This document shows positions 52,013 to 61,494 of a stretch of DNA of 64,000 nt, in pieces (the stretch's first letter is position 1; each line of letters begins with the position of its first letter). Position numbers and translations under genes: made by a program. This DNA comes from Sphingobacteriaceae bacterium (GTDB lineage Bacteria > Bacteroidota > Bacteroidia > Sphingobacteriales > Sphingobacteriaceae). The DNA lies in assembly GCA_014380615.1 (NCBI GenBank), contig JACMJM010000025.1, forward strand, positions 62,001 to 126,000, in the 5' to 3' direction. Under the pieces are notes generated by a model, which searched no databases, was not told the DNA's origin, and saw nothing but the letters and a program-made list of their open reading frames with translations.

Positions 52013-52182
52013 GAGAGTCAAGAACCAAGAGTAGAGAATCCAGACCGCTTTCATAGTCCTATTCTCACTCGTTCTAAATTCTTATATCATGTTTCTTATT
52101 TATATTATCGATTAAGACTAACATATGCTTTATACACCTGCTGTCTTGTCTCTTGATTCTCGACTCTTTATTCTCGACTCTT
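52013..52182. repeat. Imperfect inverted repeat between sdhA and sdhB
   Basis: GAGTCAAGAACCAAGAGTAG (from 52015) and the matching right arm (to 52180) are complementary at 22 of 26 positions. The right arm also contains two copies of TCTCGACTCTTKAT-type sequence. About 115 AT-rich bases form the loop. This GAGTCnAGAATC pattern is a dispersed Bacteroidota repeat. It interrupts an otherwise compact operon. Confidence 0.6.
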
Positions 52183-52186
52183 GATC

Positions 52187-54121
52187 CTATTTATAACTCC
52201 TCTGTGTCAACTTAACATTCTCGTACACCAAAGCTTCTTTGTTTAATTGCTCGGGCATATTCTCACCTGTAAATTCCCAAGCAGCTACATAAGCGAAATT
52301 ATCATCGTCGCGTAAAGCCTCGCCTTCATCAGTTTGACTCTCTTCACGGAAGTGACCACCGCATGATTCTTTTCGGTTCAGTGCATCATCAACCATCAGC
52401 TCACCCAGCTCGATAAAATCTGCTACACGGCCAGCTTTTTCAAGAGACATATTTAACTCTTCGTTTTTACCAAGTACAATGGCATTTTTCCAGAAATCCG
52501 CTTTAAGCTCCTGAATCAAGCCCTTAGCTTTAATCAGGCCGGCTTCGTTGCGGGCCATACCGCAATATTCCCACATGATGTTCCCTAATTCACGGTGATA
52601 TTCATCAACGGTTTTAGTTCCTTTAAGGGATAAAAGTTTATTCAGGCGGTCTTCAACAGCTTTTTGGGTTTCCGCAAAAGCGGGATGAGAAGTATCAATG
52701 GGTTTCGGACCTATGTTCGCCAGGTAATCACCTAGAGTATATGGGATCACAAAGTATCCGTCTGCCAGTCCCTGCATTAATGCAGATGCTCCTAAACGGT
52801 TGGCTCCATGATCGGAGAAGTTACATTCTCCTAATGCATATAAGCCAGGAACAGTAGTTTGTAAGTTGTAATCTACCCAAAGTCCGCCCATGGTGTAATG
52901 CACCGCAGGATAAATACGCATAGGCAATTCATACGGATTCTCATCAGTAATCTGATAATACATGTCGAATAAGTTGCCGTATTTAGCCTGTATCGCGTTC
53001 TTTCCCAAACGATTAATAGCATCAGAGAAATCCAGGTAAACCGCTTTACCAGAACCACCTACGCCACGGCCGTCGTCAACGGCTTCTTTAGCATTGCGTG
53101 ATGCAACATCACGGGGCACCAGGTTTCCAAAAGATGGATATTTACGCTCTAAGAAGTAATCTCTGTCATCCTCTTTAACATCACTCGCTTTCAATTGACC
53201 TTTGCGAATCTGCTCGGCCATCGCCTGAGTTTTGGGAACCCACACACGTCCGTCATTACGAAGTGATTCAGACATCAGGGTCAATTTCGACTGGTGATCG
53301 CCACTTACCGGAATACAGGTTGGGTGTATTTGAGTATAGCAAGGATTGCCGAAGAATGCGCCACGTTTATGAGCTCGCCAAATTGCTGTTGTATTACTAC
53401 CCATAGCATTGGTAGAGAGGTAAAACACGTTACCGTAACCACCCGAAGCCAATAAGACTGCATGGCCTGCATGAGTTTCAAGTTTTCCTGAAATCAAATC
53501 ACGGGTTACCACACCCTGTGCTTTTCCGTCAACCACTACTACGTCGAGCATTTCATGACGATTGTACATCTTAACCTTACCCTCATGAATTTGACGGTTT
53601 AAAGCAGAATATGCCCCTAATAATAATTGCTGCCCGGTTTGGCCTCTTGCATAAAAAGTACGCGATACCTGAGAACCGCCAAAAGAACGATTATCAAGCA
53701 AGCCGCCGTATTCTCTGGCAAATGGAACGCCTTGTGCCACGCACTGGTCGATAATATTAACGGACTCTTCAGCCAGACGATGAACGTTAGCTTCACGGGC
53801 ACGGTAATCACCGCCTTTAATGGTGTCATAAAACAAACGATAAACGCTATCTCCATCGTTACGATAGTTTTTTGCGGCATTAATACCCCCTTGCGCAGCA
53901 ATTGAGTGCGCCCGGCGAGGGCTATCCTGAAAGCAAAATACTTTAACATTGTATCCAAGCTCTGCAAGCGATGCAGCCGCCGAAGCACCCGCCAAACCGC
54001 TACCGATAACGATCACGGTATACTTACGCTTGTTTGCAGGGTTAACCAGCTTTAAGTTGAATTTGTGTTTGGACCACTTTTCAGCTAAAGGTCCCTCTGG
54101 TATTTTAGAATCTAAAATCAT
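52187..54121 (-). CDS. sdhA: Succinate dehydrogenase/fumarate reductase flavoprotein subunit
   Basis: With the start used here the protein has 644 residues. It oxidises succinate to fumarate through a covalently bound FAD. The dinucleotide-binding [17 protein letters not shown] is near the N-terminus, then [15 protein letters not shown] with the His for FAD attachment. The active-site block HPTCIP, and RYP..EMG-type residues, are in the middle, with [10 protein letters not shown] and [20 protein letters not shown] near 450-500. The chosen ATG (54121) gives [16 protein letters not shown], which aligns with relatives. An ATG at 54157 would add 12 residues. The gene lies 37 bases downstream of sdhC. 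Confidence 0.95.
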   Translation of the reverse strand: MILDSKIPEGPLAEKWSKHKFNLKLVNPANKRKYTVIVIGSGLAGASAAASLAELGYNVKVFCFQDSPRRAHSIAAQGGINAAKNYRNDGDSVYRLFYDTIKGGDYRAREANVHRLAEESVNIIDQCVAQGVPFAREYGGLLDNRSFGGSQVSRTFYARGQTGQQLLLGAYSALNRQIHEGKVKMYNRHEMLDVVVVDGKAQGVVTRDLISGKLETHAGHAVLLASGGYGNVFYLSTNAMGSNTTAIWRAHKRGAFFGNPCYTQIHPTCIPVSGDHQSKLTLMSESLRNDGRVWVPKTQAMAEQIRKGQLKASDVKEDDRDYFLERKYPSFGNLVPRDVASRNAKEAVDDGRGVGGSGKAVYLDFSDAINRLGKNAIQAKYGNLFDMYYQITDENPYELPMRIYPAVHYTMGGLWVDYNLQTTVPGLYALGECNFSDHGANRLGASALMQGLADGYFVIPYTLGDYLANIGPKPIDTSHPAFAETQKAVEDRLNKLLSLKGTKTVDEYHRELGNIMWEYCGMARNEAGLIKAKGLIQELKADFWKNAIVLGKNEELNMSLEKAGRVADFIELGELMVDDALNRKESCGGHFREESQTDEGEALRDDDNFAYVAAWEFTGENMPEQLNKEALVYENVKLTQRSYK

Positions 54122-54158
54122 CGCAGAATTTATTTTTATCCCAGTTGGGAGGTTCAAT

Positions 54159-54947
54159 CTATTGTGTTAAAAAATAAATATATATCGGCATGGCAGCAAA
54201 TACAGCCGGAATTATAATACTGAACACCCAAAGCCCGAGAAACTTGATGGCGGGGAAGTACTTATTGTGGTCAAATCCAAGGGATTGAAAGCCGCTCTGA
54301 AAACCGTGATAGAGGTGGAAGCCCATTGCAATCATAGAAAGTACGTAAAGGATTACATACCAAAGGTGGCTAAAAGCCTCCACTACTACTTGGTAAAGGT
54401 CTTTGGCAACCACTACCTGTACTCCGTTTTGAGCATCGATATACGATGAATGCATCAACTCCACTCCCGAGGCCTGTAACTCAGTAACTGTTACTGCTGC
54501 AGGGTTTTGTAATTCGGTTACATATTGGGTATACGGCAAAGCGCCGTTATGGTATTCCCACCAGAATGTTTTCATGTGTATTACAATGAAAACCAACAAA
54601 ATGGTACCCAAAATGCCCATATTTCTCGAACTCCATGAACTATTTGCTGAACCATTGTATTGCGCATATCCTACCGTACGTGCTTTGTTATTGCTAATGG
54701 TCACAAATACTGCATATACCGCATGTAAGATAATTGAGGCATAAAGAAGATAAGAAACAATCTTTATGGGTAGAAAATGGGTCATGAAATACGAATACTC
54801 ATTAAACGCTTTACCTGCATCATCATTAAACAGTTGTAAGTTTCCGATAAGATGGACAATGAGAAACAGTGCCAGAAATAACCCTGTTAAGCTCATAATC
54901 AATTTCTTTCCCAGCGTGGAGGAGAAAGTTTTAGTGAAACTGCTCAT
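54159..54947 (-). CDS. sdhC: Succinate dehydrogenase cytochrome b subunit
   Basis: The 262-residue protein is the membrane anchor of the Bacteroidota-type succinate:quinone reductase, a single five-helix subunit that carries haem b. Helices lie at about 18-38, 65-85, 112-132, 190-210 and 230-252. His residues that could ligate haem are in [29 protein letters not shown] and GFHLYHGFQ. The start used is at [16 protein letters not shown]; a frame from 54980 would add 11 residues but overlaps a -7 promoter box. It is the first gene of sdhCAB. Confidence 0.93.
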   Translation of the reverse strand: MSSFTKTFSSTLGKKLIMSLTGLFLALFLIVHLIGNLQLFNDDAGKAFNEYSYFMTHFLPIKIVSYLLYASIILHAVYAVFVTISNNKARTVGYAQYNGSANSSWSSRNMGILGTILLVFIVIHMKTFWWEYHNGALPYTQYVTELQNPAAVTVTELQASGVELMHSSYIDAQNGVQVVVAKDLYQVVVEAFSHLWYVILYVLSMIAMGFHLYHGFQSGFQSLGFDHNKYFPAIKFLGLWVFSIIIPAVFAAMPIYIYFLTQ

Positions 54948-54977
54948 TACTTTTTGTTGATTTAATATTTTGAGACG

Positions 54978-54985
54978 CAAAAGTA
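54978..54985 (-). promoter_or_regulatory. -7 box of the sdhCAB promoter
   Basis: Read leftward, TACTTTTG is an exact match to the Bacteroidota -7 box TAnnTTTG. No clear -33 TTTG is seen at the right distance. Transcription would start near 54971, leaving about 24 bases of leader before the ATG at 54947. This decides the sdhC start codon. Confidence 0.5.
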
Positions 54986-55053
54986 TTCAAAAAGGGTATA
55001 TTTCTATAACGGATTTCATGTTATAACAGAGTTTTAATTTATTTAGAAACGTT

Positions 55054-55722
55054 CTAAAATAGAGGAAGGTGTACTATCTTTTTACTCATAATTCCAAAAA
55101 CCGTGTCGTTTTCTTCTGTTTTAATGCAATATTTTCCGGTAAACTTTCCAAAAGCAGGTAAAATTCCGTCAGTTTTTCTAAAATAAAAACAGGAAAGCAG
55201 TAAAGTTTGTCTCGCTTTGCCTTTTAATTTAATGGCAGGATGAACATGGCCGCTCAAAATATAAAAATCTGAACCTTGAATATTCTTAAAGTCATTTTTA
55301 TCGTGGATAAAAAGAAACGGATTTAATTTTAAATGCTGATAAACGTCAAAATTGGCACTTTTGTAATAATCTTCGTTAAGGATGTCATGGTTTCCCTGAA
55401 TCAGAAGCATTTTTATATGCGGAAACTGATCTCGCCAGAGTTGCAGCCAGTTCCAATCGCTATTTATATCGCTGTGAAACAGGTCTCCCAGAAAAATAAG
55501 TTGGACTGGTTTAAATTCGTGGATCAGATCGGATAAGGTGGCGAGCTCTTCCTGTTCCATAAGTTTTGGTATTGCGATACCGGCTTTGCGAAAATGCCCC
55601 ACTTTTCCGATATGAAGATCGGATACGATCAGGGTTTTCTCCTCCTCCCAAAAAATGGCTTTTTCGGGCAGAAGAATTAAACTTTGCCCCATTAAACTCC
55701 ACTTCAATCCCCTCAAACTCAT
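55054..55722 (-). CDS. PdeM-like metallophosphoesterase
   Basis: The 222-residue protein is a calcineurin-like phosphoesterase close to PdeM, the ligase-associated DNA damage response endonuclease. The motifs are SDLHIGKVGHFRKAG (metal 1), FLGDLFHSDINSDWNW (metal bridging), IQGNHDILNEDYY, and LSGHVHPAIKL at the C-terminal end. Members often lie next to ATP-dependent DNA ligase and a helicase; none of these is nearby here. The link to DNA repair is therefore a family inference. It is followed by no gene in the same direction for 73 bases until sdhC. Confidence 0.88.
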   Translation of the reverse strand: MSLRGLKWSLMGQSLILLPEKAIFWEEEKTLIVSDLHIGKVGHFRKAGIAIPKLMEQEELATLSDLIHEFKPVQLIFLGDLFHSDINSDWNWLQLWRDQFPHIKMLLIQGNHDILNEDYYKSANFDVYQHLKLNPFLFIHDKNDFKNIQGSDFYILSGHVHPAIKLKGKARQTLLLSCFYFRKTDGILPAFGKFTGKYCIKTEENDTVFGIMSKKIVHLPLF

Positions 55723-55733
55723 GGGGTAAAAAT

Positions 55734-55767
55734 AAAAAAGCCTTTCGTTTAAACGAAAGGCTTTTTT
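55734..55767. terminator. 34-bp perfectly symmetric terminator
   Basis: AAAAAAGCCTTTCGTTT and its exact complement meet without a spacer, making a perfect palindrome of 34 bases. As RNA it gives a stem with a four-base loop and a six-base U tract. It sits between degQ-like and PdeM genes, both leftward, and would terminate the protease gene. Confidence 0.92.
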
Positions 55768-55784
55768 GCCGGGCTATCTTTTCC

Positions 55785-57317
55785 TTATTGCATTACAGGG
55801 AAAGTCGCTCTAAATCGGGCTCCACTGACATCAATTCCATCTATGCGAATAGTATTTGTACCGGAAGGAACCACATTAGCTTCTACTTCATCAAGATTAT
55901 TTACCGGTTTACCATTAATGTGGGTAATGATCGTTCCTTTTTGGATTTCATATTGATGAAGGATCCCACCCGGACGAACTCCGGAAATCATTACACCGGA
56001 ATTAACTTTATAGCGTTGCTTTTGAGCAGGCGTTAAGGTAGCGAAGCTTCCTCCCAAAGAAGATAATATTTCGTTCGCCTCTACATTTGTACCGCCGGAA
56101 GCGATCTTAACAGAACTTTCTCCTTTAAGGGTAACAGCGGTGTTTCGTTCATTGCCGTCTCTTAAATAACTTAACTGTACTTTGTCGCCCGGACGTAAAC
56201 GGCCAACTCTTTCCTGCAAGTCAGAAGACGACAAGATTTTATTACCGTCTACTTTTGTAATAATATCGCCTTTCTTCAAGCCGGCAGCTTGGGCACCACC
56301 ACCTTCCACAACTTCGTTTACATACAAACCATTGATTTGGTTTACTCCGAGTTCTTTGGCCCTACTGGCGTTTAGTTCATTAAAAGTAACTCCGATAAAG
56401 CCTCGCTTAACCGAACCGAACTTGATAAAGTCGTCCATTATCTTTTTAGCGAGATTAATAGGAATGGCAAATCCATAGCCTTCATAACCACCTCTTTGCG
56501 ATGCGATAGCAGTGTTTATACCAATAAGTTCACCTTGAGTATTTACCAAAGCTCCCCCGCTGTTCCCGGGATTAATTGCGGCATCTGTTTGAATAAATGA
56601 TTCTATAGCAGAGCTTGGAGAAGGTTCTCTTTGCTGGCCACGGCCAGGATAATTACGTTGGTTGTTTTCATTTAAAATTCCGATACTTCTGCCCTTTGCG
56701 CTTACTATACCTGCTGTAACGGTAGTTTGAAGCGATAAAGGATATCCTACCGCCAAAACCCACTCACCAACTCTTACATTGTCCGAATTTCCAAGCTTTA
56801 TCACCGGAAGGTCTTTTGCATCAACCTTTATTAGCGCAAGATCTGTATTCGAATCTGTTCCAATCACCTTAGCGGTGTAAGAACGATTATCCGGTAAAAT
56901 AATTTCAATTTTACTGGCTTTATCAACTACGTGATTATTGGTAACAATATATCCGTCGGGAGTTACTATCACACCCGAACCTGAAGCAGATTGAGGACGC
57001 TGCCTTCCACCGCCCCGGGGGGCACCAAAAAACTCTTCGAACATCCCACCAAACGGATCCTCCGTTCCCCGGGATGAGGATGATCCGTCGTAAGTGGTTT
57101 GAATGTGTACTACGGCAGGCGTAACCGCTGCGGCCGCCTGAACAAAATCAACATCGCCCGCCGAGGATATATTTTGAGGATTATTAGCAAAATATACTTT
57201 TTGCCGTTCCTCTAAACTCATGCTACCGGCGTATTTATCTTCGATTAGTTTATAAGCACCAATCGCAACCGCCCCGCCAACAAAAGCAGTTAAAAGTGTT
57301 ATTCCTATCTTCTTCAT
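55785..57317 (-). CDS. DegP/DegQ-family periplasmic serine protease
   Basis: The 510-residue protein is an HtrA-type protease and chaperone of the cell envelope. An N-terminal anchor or signal helix (MKKIGITLLTAFVGGAVAIGA) precedes the trypsin-like domain, with catalytic His129 in TNNHVV, Asp159 in SNTDLALIKV and Ser253 in NPGNSGGAL. Two PDZ domains follow: about 310-400 (FIGVTFNELN, AGLKKGDIITKVDGN) and about 410-510 (GVMISGVRPGGILHQ). A Gly/Arg-rich loop (RGGGRQRPQS) precedes the catalytic region. Its 5' gap carries an exact -7 box. It probably degrades or refolds misfolded envelope proteins. Confidence 0.95.
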   Translation of the reverse strand: MKKIGITLLTAFVGGAVAIGAYKLIEDKYAGSMSLEERQKVYFANNPQNISSAGDVDFVQAAAAVTPAVVHIQTTYDGSSSSRGTEDPFGGMFEEFFGAPRGGGRQRPQSASGSGVIVTPDGYIVTNNHVVDKASKIEIILPDNRSYTAKVIGTDSNTDLALIKVDAKDLPVIKLGNSDNVRVGEWVLAVGYPLSLQTTVTAGIVSAKGRSIGILNENNQRNYPGRGQQREPSPSSAIESFIQTDAAINPGNSGGALVNTQGELIGINTAIASQRGGYEGYGFAIPINLAKKIMDDFIKFGSVKRGFIGVTFNELNASRAKELGVNQINGLYVNEVVEGGGAQAAGLKKGDIITKVDGNKILSSSDLQERVGRLRPGDKVQLSYLRDGNERNTAVTLKGESSVKIASGGTNVEANEILSSLGGSFATLTPAQKQRYKVNSGVMISGVRPGGILHQYEIQKGTIITHINGKPVNNLDEVEANVVPSGTNTIRIDGIDVSGARFRATFPVMQ

Positions 57318-57372
57318 ATTTATCTTTTATTTTCTCTTTTCGTCAAAATTAATAACAGAGAAACGTTAAATG

Positions 57373-57380
57373 CAAACATA
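57373..57380 (-). promoter_or_regulatory. -7 box of the DegQ-like gene
   Basis: Read leftward, TATGTTTG matches TAnnTTTG exactly. The region about 20 bases further upstream is T-rich (AATTTTTAA) but lacks a clean TTTG. Transcription would start near 57366, giving a leader of about 50 bases. Confidence 0.5.
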
Positions 57381-57499
57381 GCATATCTCAAAAACTGTTA
57401 AAAATTGTTAAAGAAGGTTTGAAAAGTCCTAAATCAGAATTTACAGCCATATGATTTTAAAGCACAAATATCCTTCCACAATTTTGTAATCTTGTAATA

Positions 57500-58285
57500 A
57501 TGAAATTACAGTTTTTTAAATATCAGGGGGCAGGAAACGACTTTATTTTGGTAGACAACCGAAAAACAGGGTTTAACCACCAACAACCAAAGGTTTTAGC
57601 TGCTTTATGCGATAGAAGATTTGGAATAGGAGCCGACGGAATTATGTTTCTTCAGACAGCCGAGGGCTTTGATTTTGAAATGGTGTATTACAATGCCGAT
57701 GGCAATCCGAGTACTATGTGCGGAAACGGCGGACGCTGCATTGTGGGCTTCGCCAAATTTTTAGGACTCATTGAAAAGGAGACAAACTTTTTGGCAGTTG
57801 ACGGATGGCATTATGCCAAAATTTCAGAGGCTGGCGACTGGGTAAGTTTGCGAATGATCGATGTAAAACAAATCGAAGAAATTGATGGTGATTACGTTTT
57901 AAACACGGGTTCGCCACATTATGTTAAGTCAACAGTTGATCTTTCCATGAAAGATGTATACTCCGAAGGGAAAGCCATCCGCAATCAGGATAATTTTAAA
58001 TCCGAGGGTATAAACGTAAATTTTGTTGAAGATTTTGGCGATCACCTTTTTGTAAGAACCTACGAACGCGGAGTGGAAAACGAGACCTTTGCCTGTGGTA
58101 CCGGAGTTACCGCCGTGGCCCTGGCATTGGCAAAACGCAAAAACCATACGGGAGAAAACAATACACGAATTAAGGTATTAGGCGGAGACCTCACTATTCG
58201 CTTTAATTACGACGGCAAGGCCTTTAATAATATCTTTTTAGATGGCCCGGCAAAATATGTGTTTGAAGGTCAAATCGATATATAA
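57500..58285 (+). CDS. dapF: Diaminopimelate epimerase
   Basis: The 261-residue protein converts LL- to meso-diaminopimelate, needed for lysine and peptidoglycan. The two catalytic cysteines are in the conserved MCGNGGRC (about residues 73-80) and FACGTGVTAVALALA (about 196-210) blocks. The N-terminal KYQGAGNDFILVDN is also typical. The length is normal. The presence of murF in the window agrees with a diaminopimelate-type cell wall. It is followed by aspS 103 bases downstream in the same direction. Its promoter region contains TAATCTTG, one mismatch from the -7 box, ten bases before the start. Confidence 0.96.
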   Translation: MKLQFFKYQGAGNDFILVDNRKTGFNHQQPKVLAALCDRRFGIGADGIMFLQTAEGFDFEMVYYNADGNPSTMCGNGGRCIVGFAKFLGLIEKETNFLAVDGWHYAKISEAGDWVSLRMIDVKQIEEIDGDYVLNTGSPHYVKSTVDLSMKDVYSEGKAIRNQDNFKSEGINVNFVEDFGDHLFVRTYERGVENETFACGTGVTAVALALAKRKNHTGENNTRIKVLGGDLTIRFNYDGKAFNNIFLDGPAKYVFEGQIDI

Positions 58286-58362
58286 AGAATTAATTTCTTC
58301 TCCTGTATTCTAATGTTAGGTGTAATTTAATATTTACACCTTAATCCTTTGCTCAAAAAAAC

Positions 58363-58370
58363 TACTTTTG
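58363..58370 (+). promoter_or_regulatory. -7 box upstream of aspS
   Basis: TACTTTTG matches TAnnTTTG exactly and lies 18 bases before the aspS ATG. A clear -33 box is lacking at the expected distance, so confidence is modest. It suggests that aspS can be transcribed apart from dapF. Confidence 0.4.
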
Positions 58371-58388
58371 CAGCTTTAACTAATTATT

Positions 58389-60134
58389 ATGCACAGAACA
58401 CATACCTGCGGCGAATTAACCATTAACGACTTAGGCAAAGAAGTAACCCTTGCAGGATGGGTACAAAAATCACGCGATTTAGGTGGAATGACCTTTATTG
58501 ATGTGCGAGACAGATATGGAATTACGCAGCTATTAGTAAATATGGACGAGGACGGTGCTTTGTGCGAACAAGCCAGAAGCCTTTCTCGTGAATATGTGAT
58601 TAAAGTTACCGGTAAAGTTATTGAGCGGACAAGCAAAAATCCTAAAATGCCTACCGGTGATATAGAAATAAAAGTTTCTTCGATCGAAATCCTGAATGAA
58701 GCAAAGCTTCCTCCTTTTTTAATTGAGGATGAAACCGATGGAGGTGATGAACTGAGAATGAAATACCGCTATCTGGATTTACGTCGTAATCCGGTTAGAA
58801 ACAACCTTATCCTCCGCCATAAAATGGCACAGGAGATTAGAAAATATTTAGACGATCAAAACTTCCTCGAGGTTGAAACTCCGGTTCTTATAAAATCAAC
58901 GCCCGAAGGCGCCCGCGATTTTGTGGTTCCCAGCAGAATGAATCCGGGTGAGTTTTATGCATTACCGCAGTCTCCTCAAACTTTTAAGCAATTATTGATG
59001 GTATCCGGCTTCGACCGCTACTTTCAAATAGTAAAATGCTTCCGCGATGAAGACCTGCGTGCCGACCGTCAGCCGGAGTTTACTCAGATAGACTGCGAAA
59101 TGGCATTTATAGAACAGGAAGATATTTTAAACCTGTTTGAGGGTTTGATTAGTCATCTGTTTAAAAAAGTGAAAGGTGTTGATATTGGTGAAGTGCCGCG
59201 TATGGATTACGCTGACGCGATGCGACTTTATGGCTCAGACAAGCCCGATACACGCTTCGGAATGCAGTTTGTTGAATTGAATGAAGTAGCAAAAGGTGCG
59301 GGCTTTCCGGTTTTTGACAATGCGGAGCTGGTTGTCGGCATCAACGCTAAAGGCTGCGCAGAATATACCCGTAAGCAATTAGACGAACTAACAGATTTTA
59401 TTAAGCGCCCGCAGATTGGTGCGACCGGCCTTATTTACATGCGCCATAATGCTGATGGAAGCCTAAAATCTTCTGTAGATAAATTTTATACTGAGGATGC
59501 ATTGAAAAAATGGTCGGCAGCGTTTCAAACCGAGCCTGGTGATTTGGTTTTGGTGATGGCAGGAATAACCGATAAGGTCCGTAAACAATTGAACGAGCTT
59601 CGCTTAGAAATGGGTAACCGTTTGGGCTTACGCGATAAAAATAAGTTCTCACCATTATGGGTAGTTGATTTTCCATTACTTGAATGGGACGAAGAGAATA
59701 GCCGTTATCATGCGATGCATCATCCGTTTACATCTCCAAAACCAGAAGATATCGCTTTGTTAGATTCTAAACCCGGCGAAGTGCGCGCCAATGCTTACGA
59801 CATGGTAATAAACGGAACCGAAATAGGTGGAGGCTCCATCCGTATTCACGACCGGGCATTACAAAGCCTGATGTTTAAACACCTCGGATTTAGCACAGAA
59901 GAAGCTCAAAAACAATTTGGTTTCTTAATGGAAGCGTTTGAATTCGGTGCTCCGCCGCATGGTGGTATTGCCTTTGGATTCGACAGGCTTGTTTCAATCT
60001 TTGCCGGATTGGATTCGATCAGAGATGTTATCGCTTTTCCTAAAAATAATTCGGGTAAAGATGTGATGATCGATTCACCATCGACAATCTCTGACGAACA
60101 ACTCAAAGAGTTAAGTATAAAAACAACTGTTTAA
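58389..60134 (+). CDS. aspS: Aspartyl-tRNA synthetase
   Basis: The 581-residue protein is a class II synthetase of the bacterial AspRS type. An OB-fold anticodon domain forms residues 1-110 ([29 protein letters not shown]). Motif 1 is in [16 protein letters not shown], and motif 2 in [20 protein letters not shown]. The bacterial GAD insertion lies in about 280-420. Motif 3 is in [16 protein letters not shown] near the C-terminus. An intact core and normal length leave no doubt. A 20-bp perfect hairpin follows the stop codon. Confidence 0.98.
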   Translation: MHRTHTCGELTINDLGKEVTLAGWVQKSRDLGGMTFIDVRDRYGITQLLVNMDEDGALCEQARSLSREYVIKVTGKVIERTSKNPKMPTGDIEIKVSSIEILNEAKLPPFLIEDETDGGDELRMKYRYLDLRRNPVRNNLILRHKMAQEIRKYLDDQNFLEVETPVLIKSTPEGARDFVVPSRMNPGEFYALPQSPQTFKQLLMVSGFDRYFQIVKCFRDEDLRADRQPEFTQIDCEMAFIEQEDILNLFEGLISHLFKKVKGVDIGEVPRMDYADAMRLYGSDKPDTRFGMQFVELNEVAKGAGFPVFDNAELVVGINAKGCAEYTRKQLDELTDFIKRPQIGATGLIYMRHNADGSLKSSVDKFYTEDALKKWSAAFQTEPGDLVLVMAGITDKVRKQLNELRLEMGNRLGLRDKNKFSPLWVVDFPLLEWDEENSRYHAMHHPFTSPKPEDIALLDSKPGEVRANAYDMVINGTEIGGGSIRIHDRALQSLMFKHLGFSTEEAQKQFGFLMEAFEFGAPPHGGIAFGFDRLVSIFAGLDSIRDVIAFPKNNSGKDVMIDSPSTISDEQLKELSIKTTV

Positions 60135-60139
60135 ATAAA

Positions 60140-60184
60140 AAAGTAAACGGATATTTCTACGACTTAGAAATATCCGTTTACTTT
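60140..60184. terminator. Strong bidirectional terminator after aspS
   Basis: AAAGTAAACGGATATTTCTA (60140-60159) and its exact complement (60165-60184) form a perfect 20-bp stem with a five-base loop, flanked by A on the left and by A after CTTT on the right. It lies between the convergent aspS and 60218 genes. Confidence 0.85.
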
Positions 60185-60217
60185 AAAAAACCTTACTCGG
60201 CCTATCAGAGCAGGTAA

Positions 60218-61078
60218 CTATAATTTGATAATGATATTTACATCATTATCAAGCCTTTGCCGGGTTACACCAACCTGACTATTTAAAGCAACCGAATTGT
60301 TCTGAAGGTCGAGAATTAGTGCCTCACGGCGTTGTATTTCGGCAGGAGTTAATGTAGCTCTGTTTGTTGTAAGATTAGTTTGAAGTCCCAGAATCTTCTG
60401 TGCCGCTAATCGAAGCAAAGCTTCACTGTACGACATTCTTTCCCATGTTTGCTCATACGTATTATAAACATTTTCACGAGATTTTACATAGTTATCAGAC
60501 CATCGGTCAGAGTAATTGATATTACAGGTTCCCTGGTTATCGCCGTGGTTTAAATGCGCTTTTAAAGCGTTTTCTGATACATTTATTGTTACCCCGTTAT
60601 TTCCGTCACCAGAAGGGTTATGGCAGATGGTAACTTTTTTCTGATCTTTCGGATGCTTTCTATTCGCGAAATTATTCAGGTTCCAATCAATATCAATATC
60701 TCTCTTTCCATTCATCTTGTGGCTATTCCCGTTGCCATGATTCATTTTACTATGATCCATTTTACCATGATCGGAATTATTGTTCCCCTTCATTTTAGAA
60801 GAGTTCCCGTAATTATCTTTATTTGATTTATCGTGGTTATTATACTTATCCGATTTATTTCCGTGATCATTGTTGCCATTATCCTTTTTCTCATTGCCTT
60901 GATTCTTATGGCTTTTATCCTCCCTGACTCCATTGCCCTTTTCATTATCCGCAGGCTGTCCCTGAGATTTATTGCCCTTATCTTCTTTACCCTTTTGAGG
61001 GGGTAAGTTTGTAAACGCCACAACAGTAAATAATACTATCGGGAGAATTGCGATTGCTACTATGCTATTTCTTTTCAT
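60218..61078 (-). CDS. Asn/Lys/His-rich exported protein with a TICHxPSG motif
   Basis: The 286-residue protein has an N-terminal signal or anchor (MKRNSIVAIAILPIVLFTVV). It is followed by about 105 residues of low complexity, rich in Asn, Lys, Gly, Asp and His (including HGKMDHSKMNHGNG). Then comes a compact block at 149-185: VTICHNPSGDGNNGVTINVS, with Cys152, His153 and Cys185 and with ALKAHLNHGD. This block resembles a short module found in many secreted Bacteroidota proteins. The last 100 residues are helical and may be a coiled coil. Function is unknown; metal or glycan binding is only a guess. The lipoprotein gene upstream ends four bases away. Confidence 0.75.
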   Translation of the reverse strand: MKRNSIVAIAILPIVLFTVVAFTNLPPQKGKEDKGNKSQGQPADNEKGNGVREDKSHKNQGNEKKDNGNNDHGNKSDKYNNHDKSNKDNYGNSSKMKGNNNSDHGKMDHSKMNHGNGNSHKMNGKRDIDIDWNLNNFANRKHPKDQKKVTICHNPSGDGNNGVTINVSENALKAHLNHGDNQGTCNINYSDRWSDNYVKSRENVYNTYEQTWERMSYSEALLRLAAQKILGLQTNLTTNRATLTPAEIQRREALILDLQNNSVALNSQVGVTRQRLDNDVNIIIKL

Positions 61079-61082
61079 GATC

Positions 61083-61304
61083 TTATTGAGCGGTTTCTAA
61101 TTCTTTATCGGCTTTCTCTAACGATGCTTCTAAACTTTTTGCTTTTTCATCCAATTGTTGATTGGTTTCATTTAAGCCATTAGAAACTGAGTCCATTGTT
61201 GCAACTTCCGGTTCATCAGCTTTAGCAGAATTACTTGAGCAAGAACTTGCCAACAGCATAAACGGCAATAGCAGAGTTATTAAATAAAGTTTTCGTGATT
61301 TCAT
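61083..61304 (-). CDS. Small lipoprotein with helical tail
   Basis: The 73-residue protein has a lipoprotein signal (LLLPFMLLASSC, Cys22) and a mature domain of about 50 residues. Its C-terminal half (NQQLDEKAKSLEASLEKADK) has a heptad-like pattern and could form a coiled coil, rather like the short Lpp-type lipoproteins. It starts the two-gene unit with the Asn/Lys-rich exported protein, which begins four bases downstream. The function is unknown. The close spacing suggests that both act in the envelope. Confidence 0.8.
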   Translation of the reverse strand: MKSRKLYLITLLLPFMLLASSCSSNSAKADEPEVATMDSVSNGLNETNQQLDEKAKSLEASLEKADKELETAQ

Positions 61305-61453
61305 CTGGGTTTATAATTTATATATACTTTGTTGAACACCAGGAATCGGAAAATGTTTACTCAACAACAATTTATGTCGAGAAGTTAAGGTCGCTTAAAC
61401 TGAAAAGGACAAGAATTTACTTAAAAGAAAACAGAATAATTATCGGGAAGAGG

Positions 61454-61486
61454 AACATTCCAAAAGTTTTAAACTTTTGGAATGTT
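61454..61486. terminator. Perfect stem-loop after the aminotransferase gene
   Basis: AACATTCCAAAAGTTT (61454-61469) and its exact complement (61471-61486) are separated by one base. It lies nine bases beyond the leftward aminotransferase stop. There is no strong T tract, so it may be a weak terminator or a 3' stabilising hairpin. Confidence 0.6.
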
Positions 61487-61494
61487 TGAAAAGG

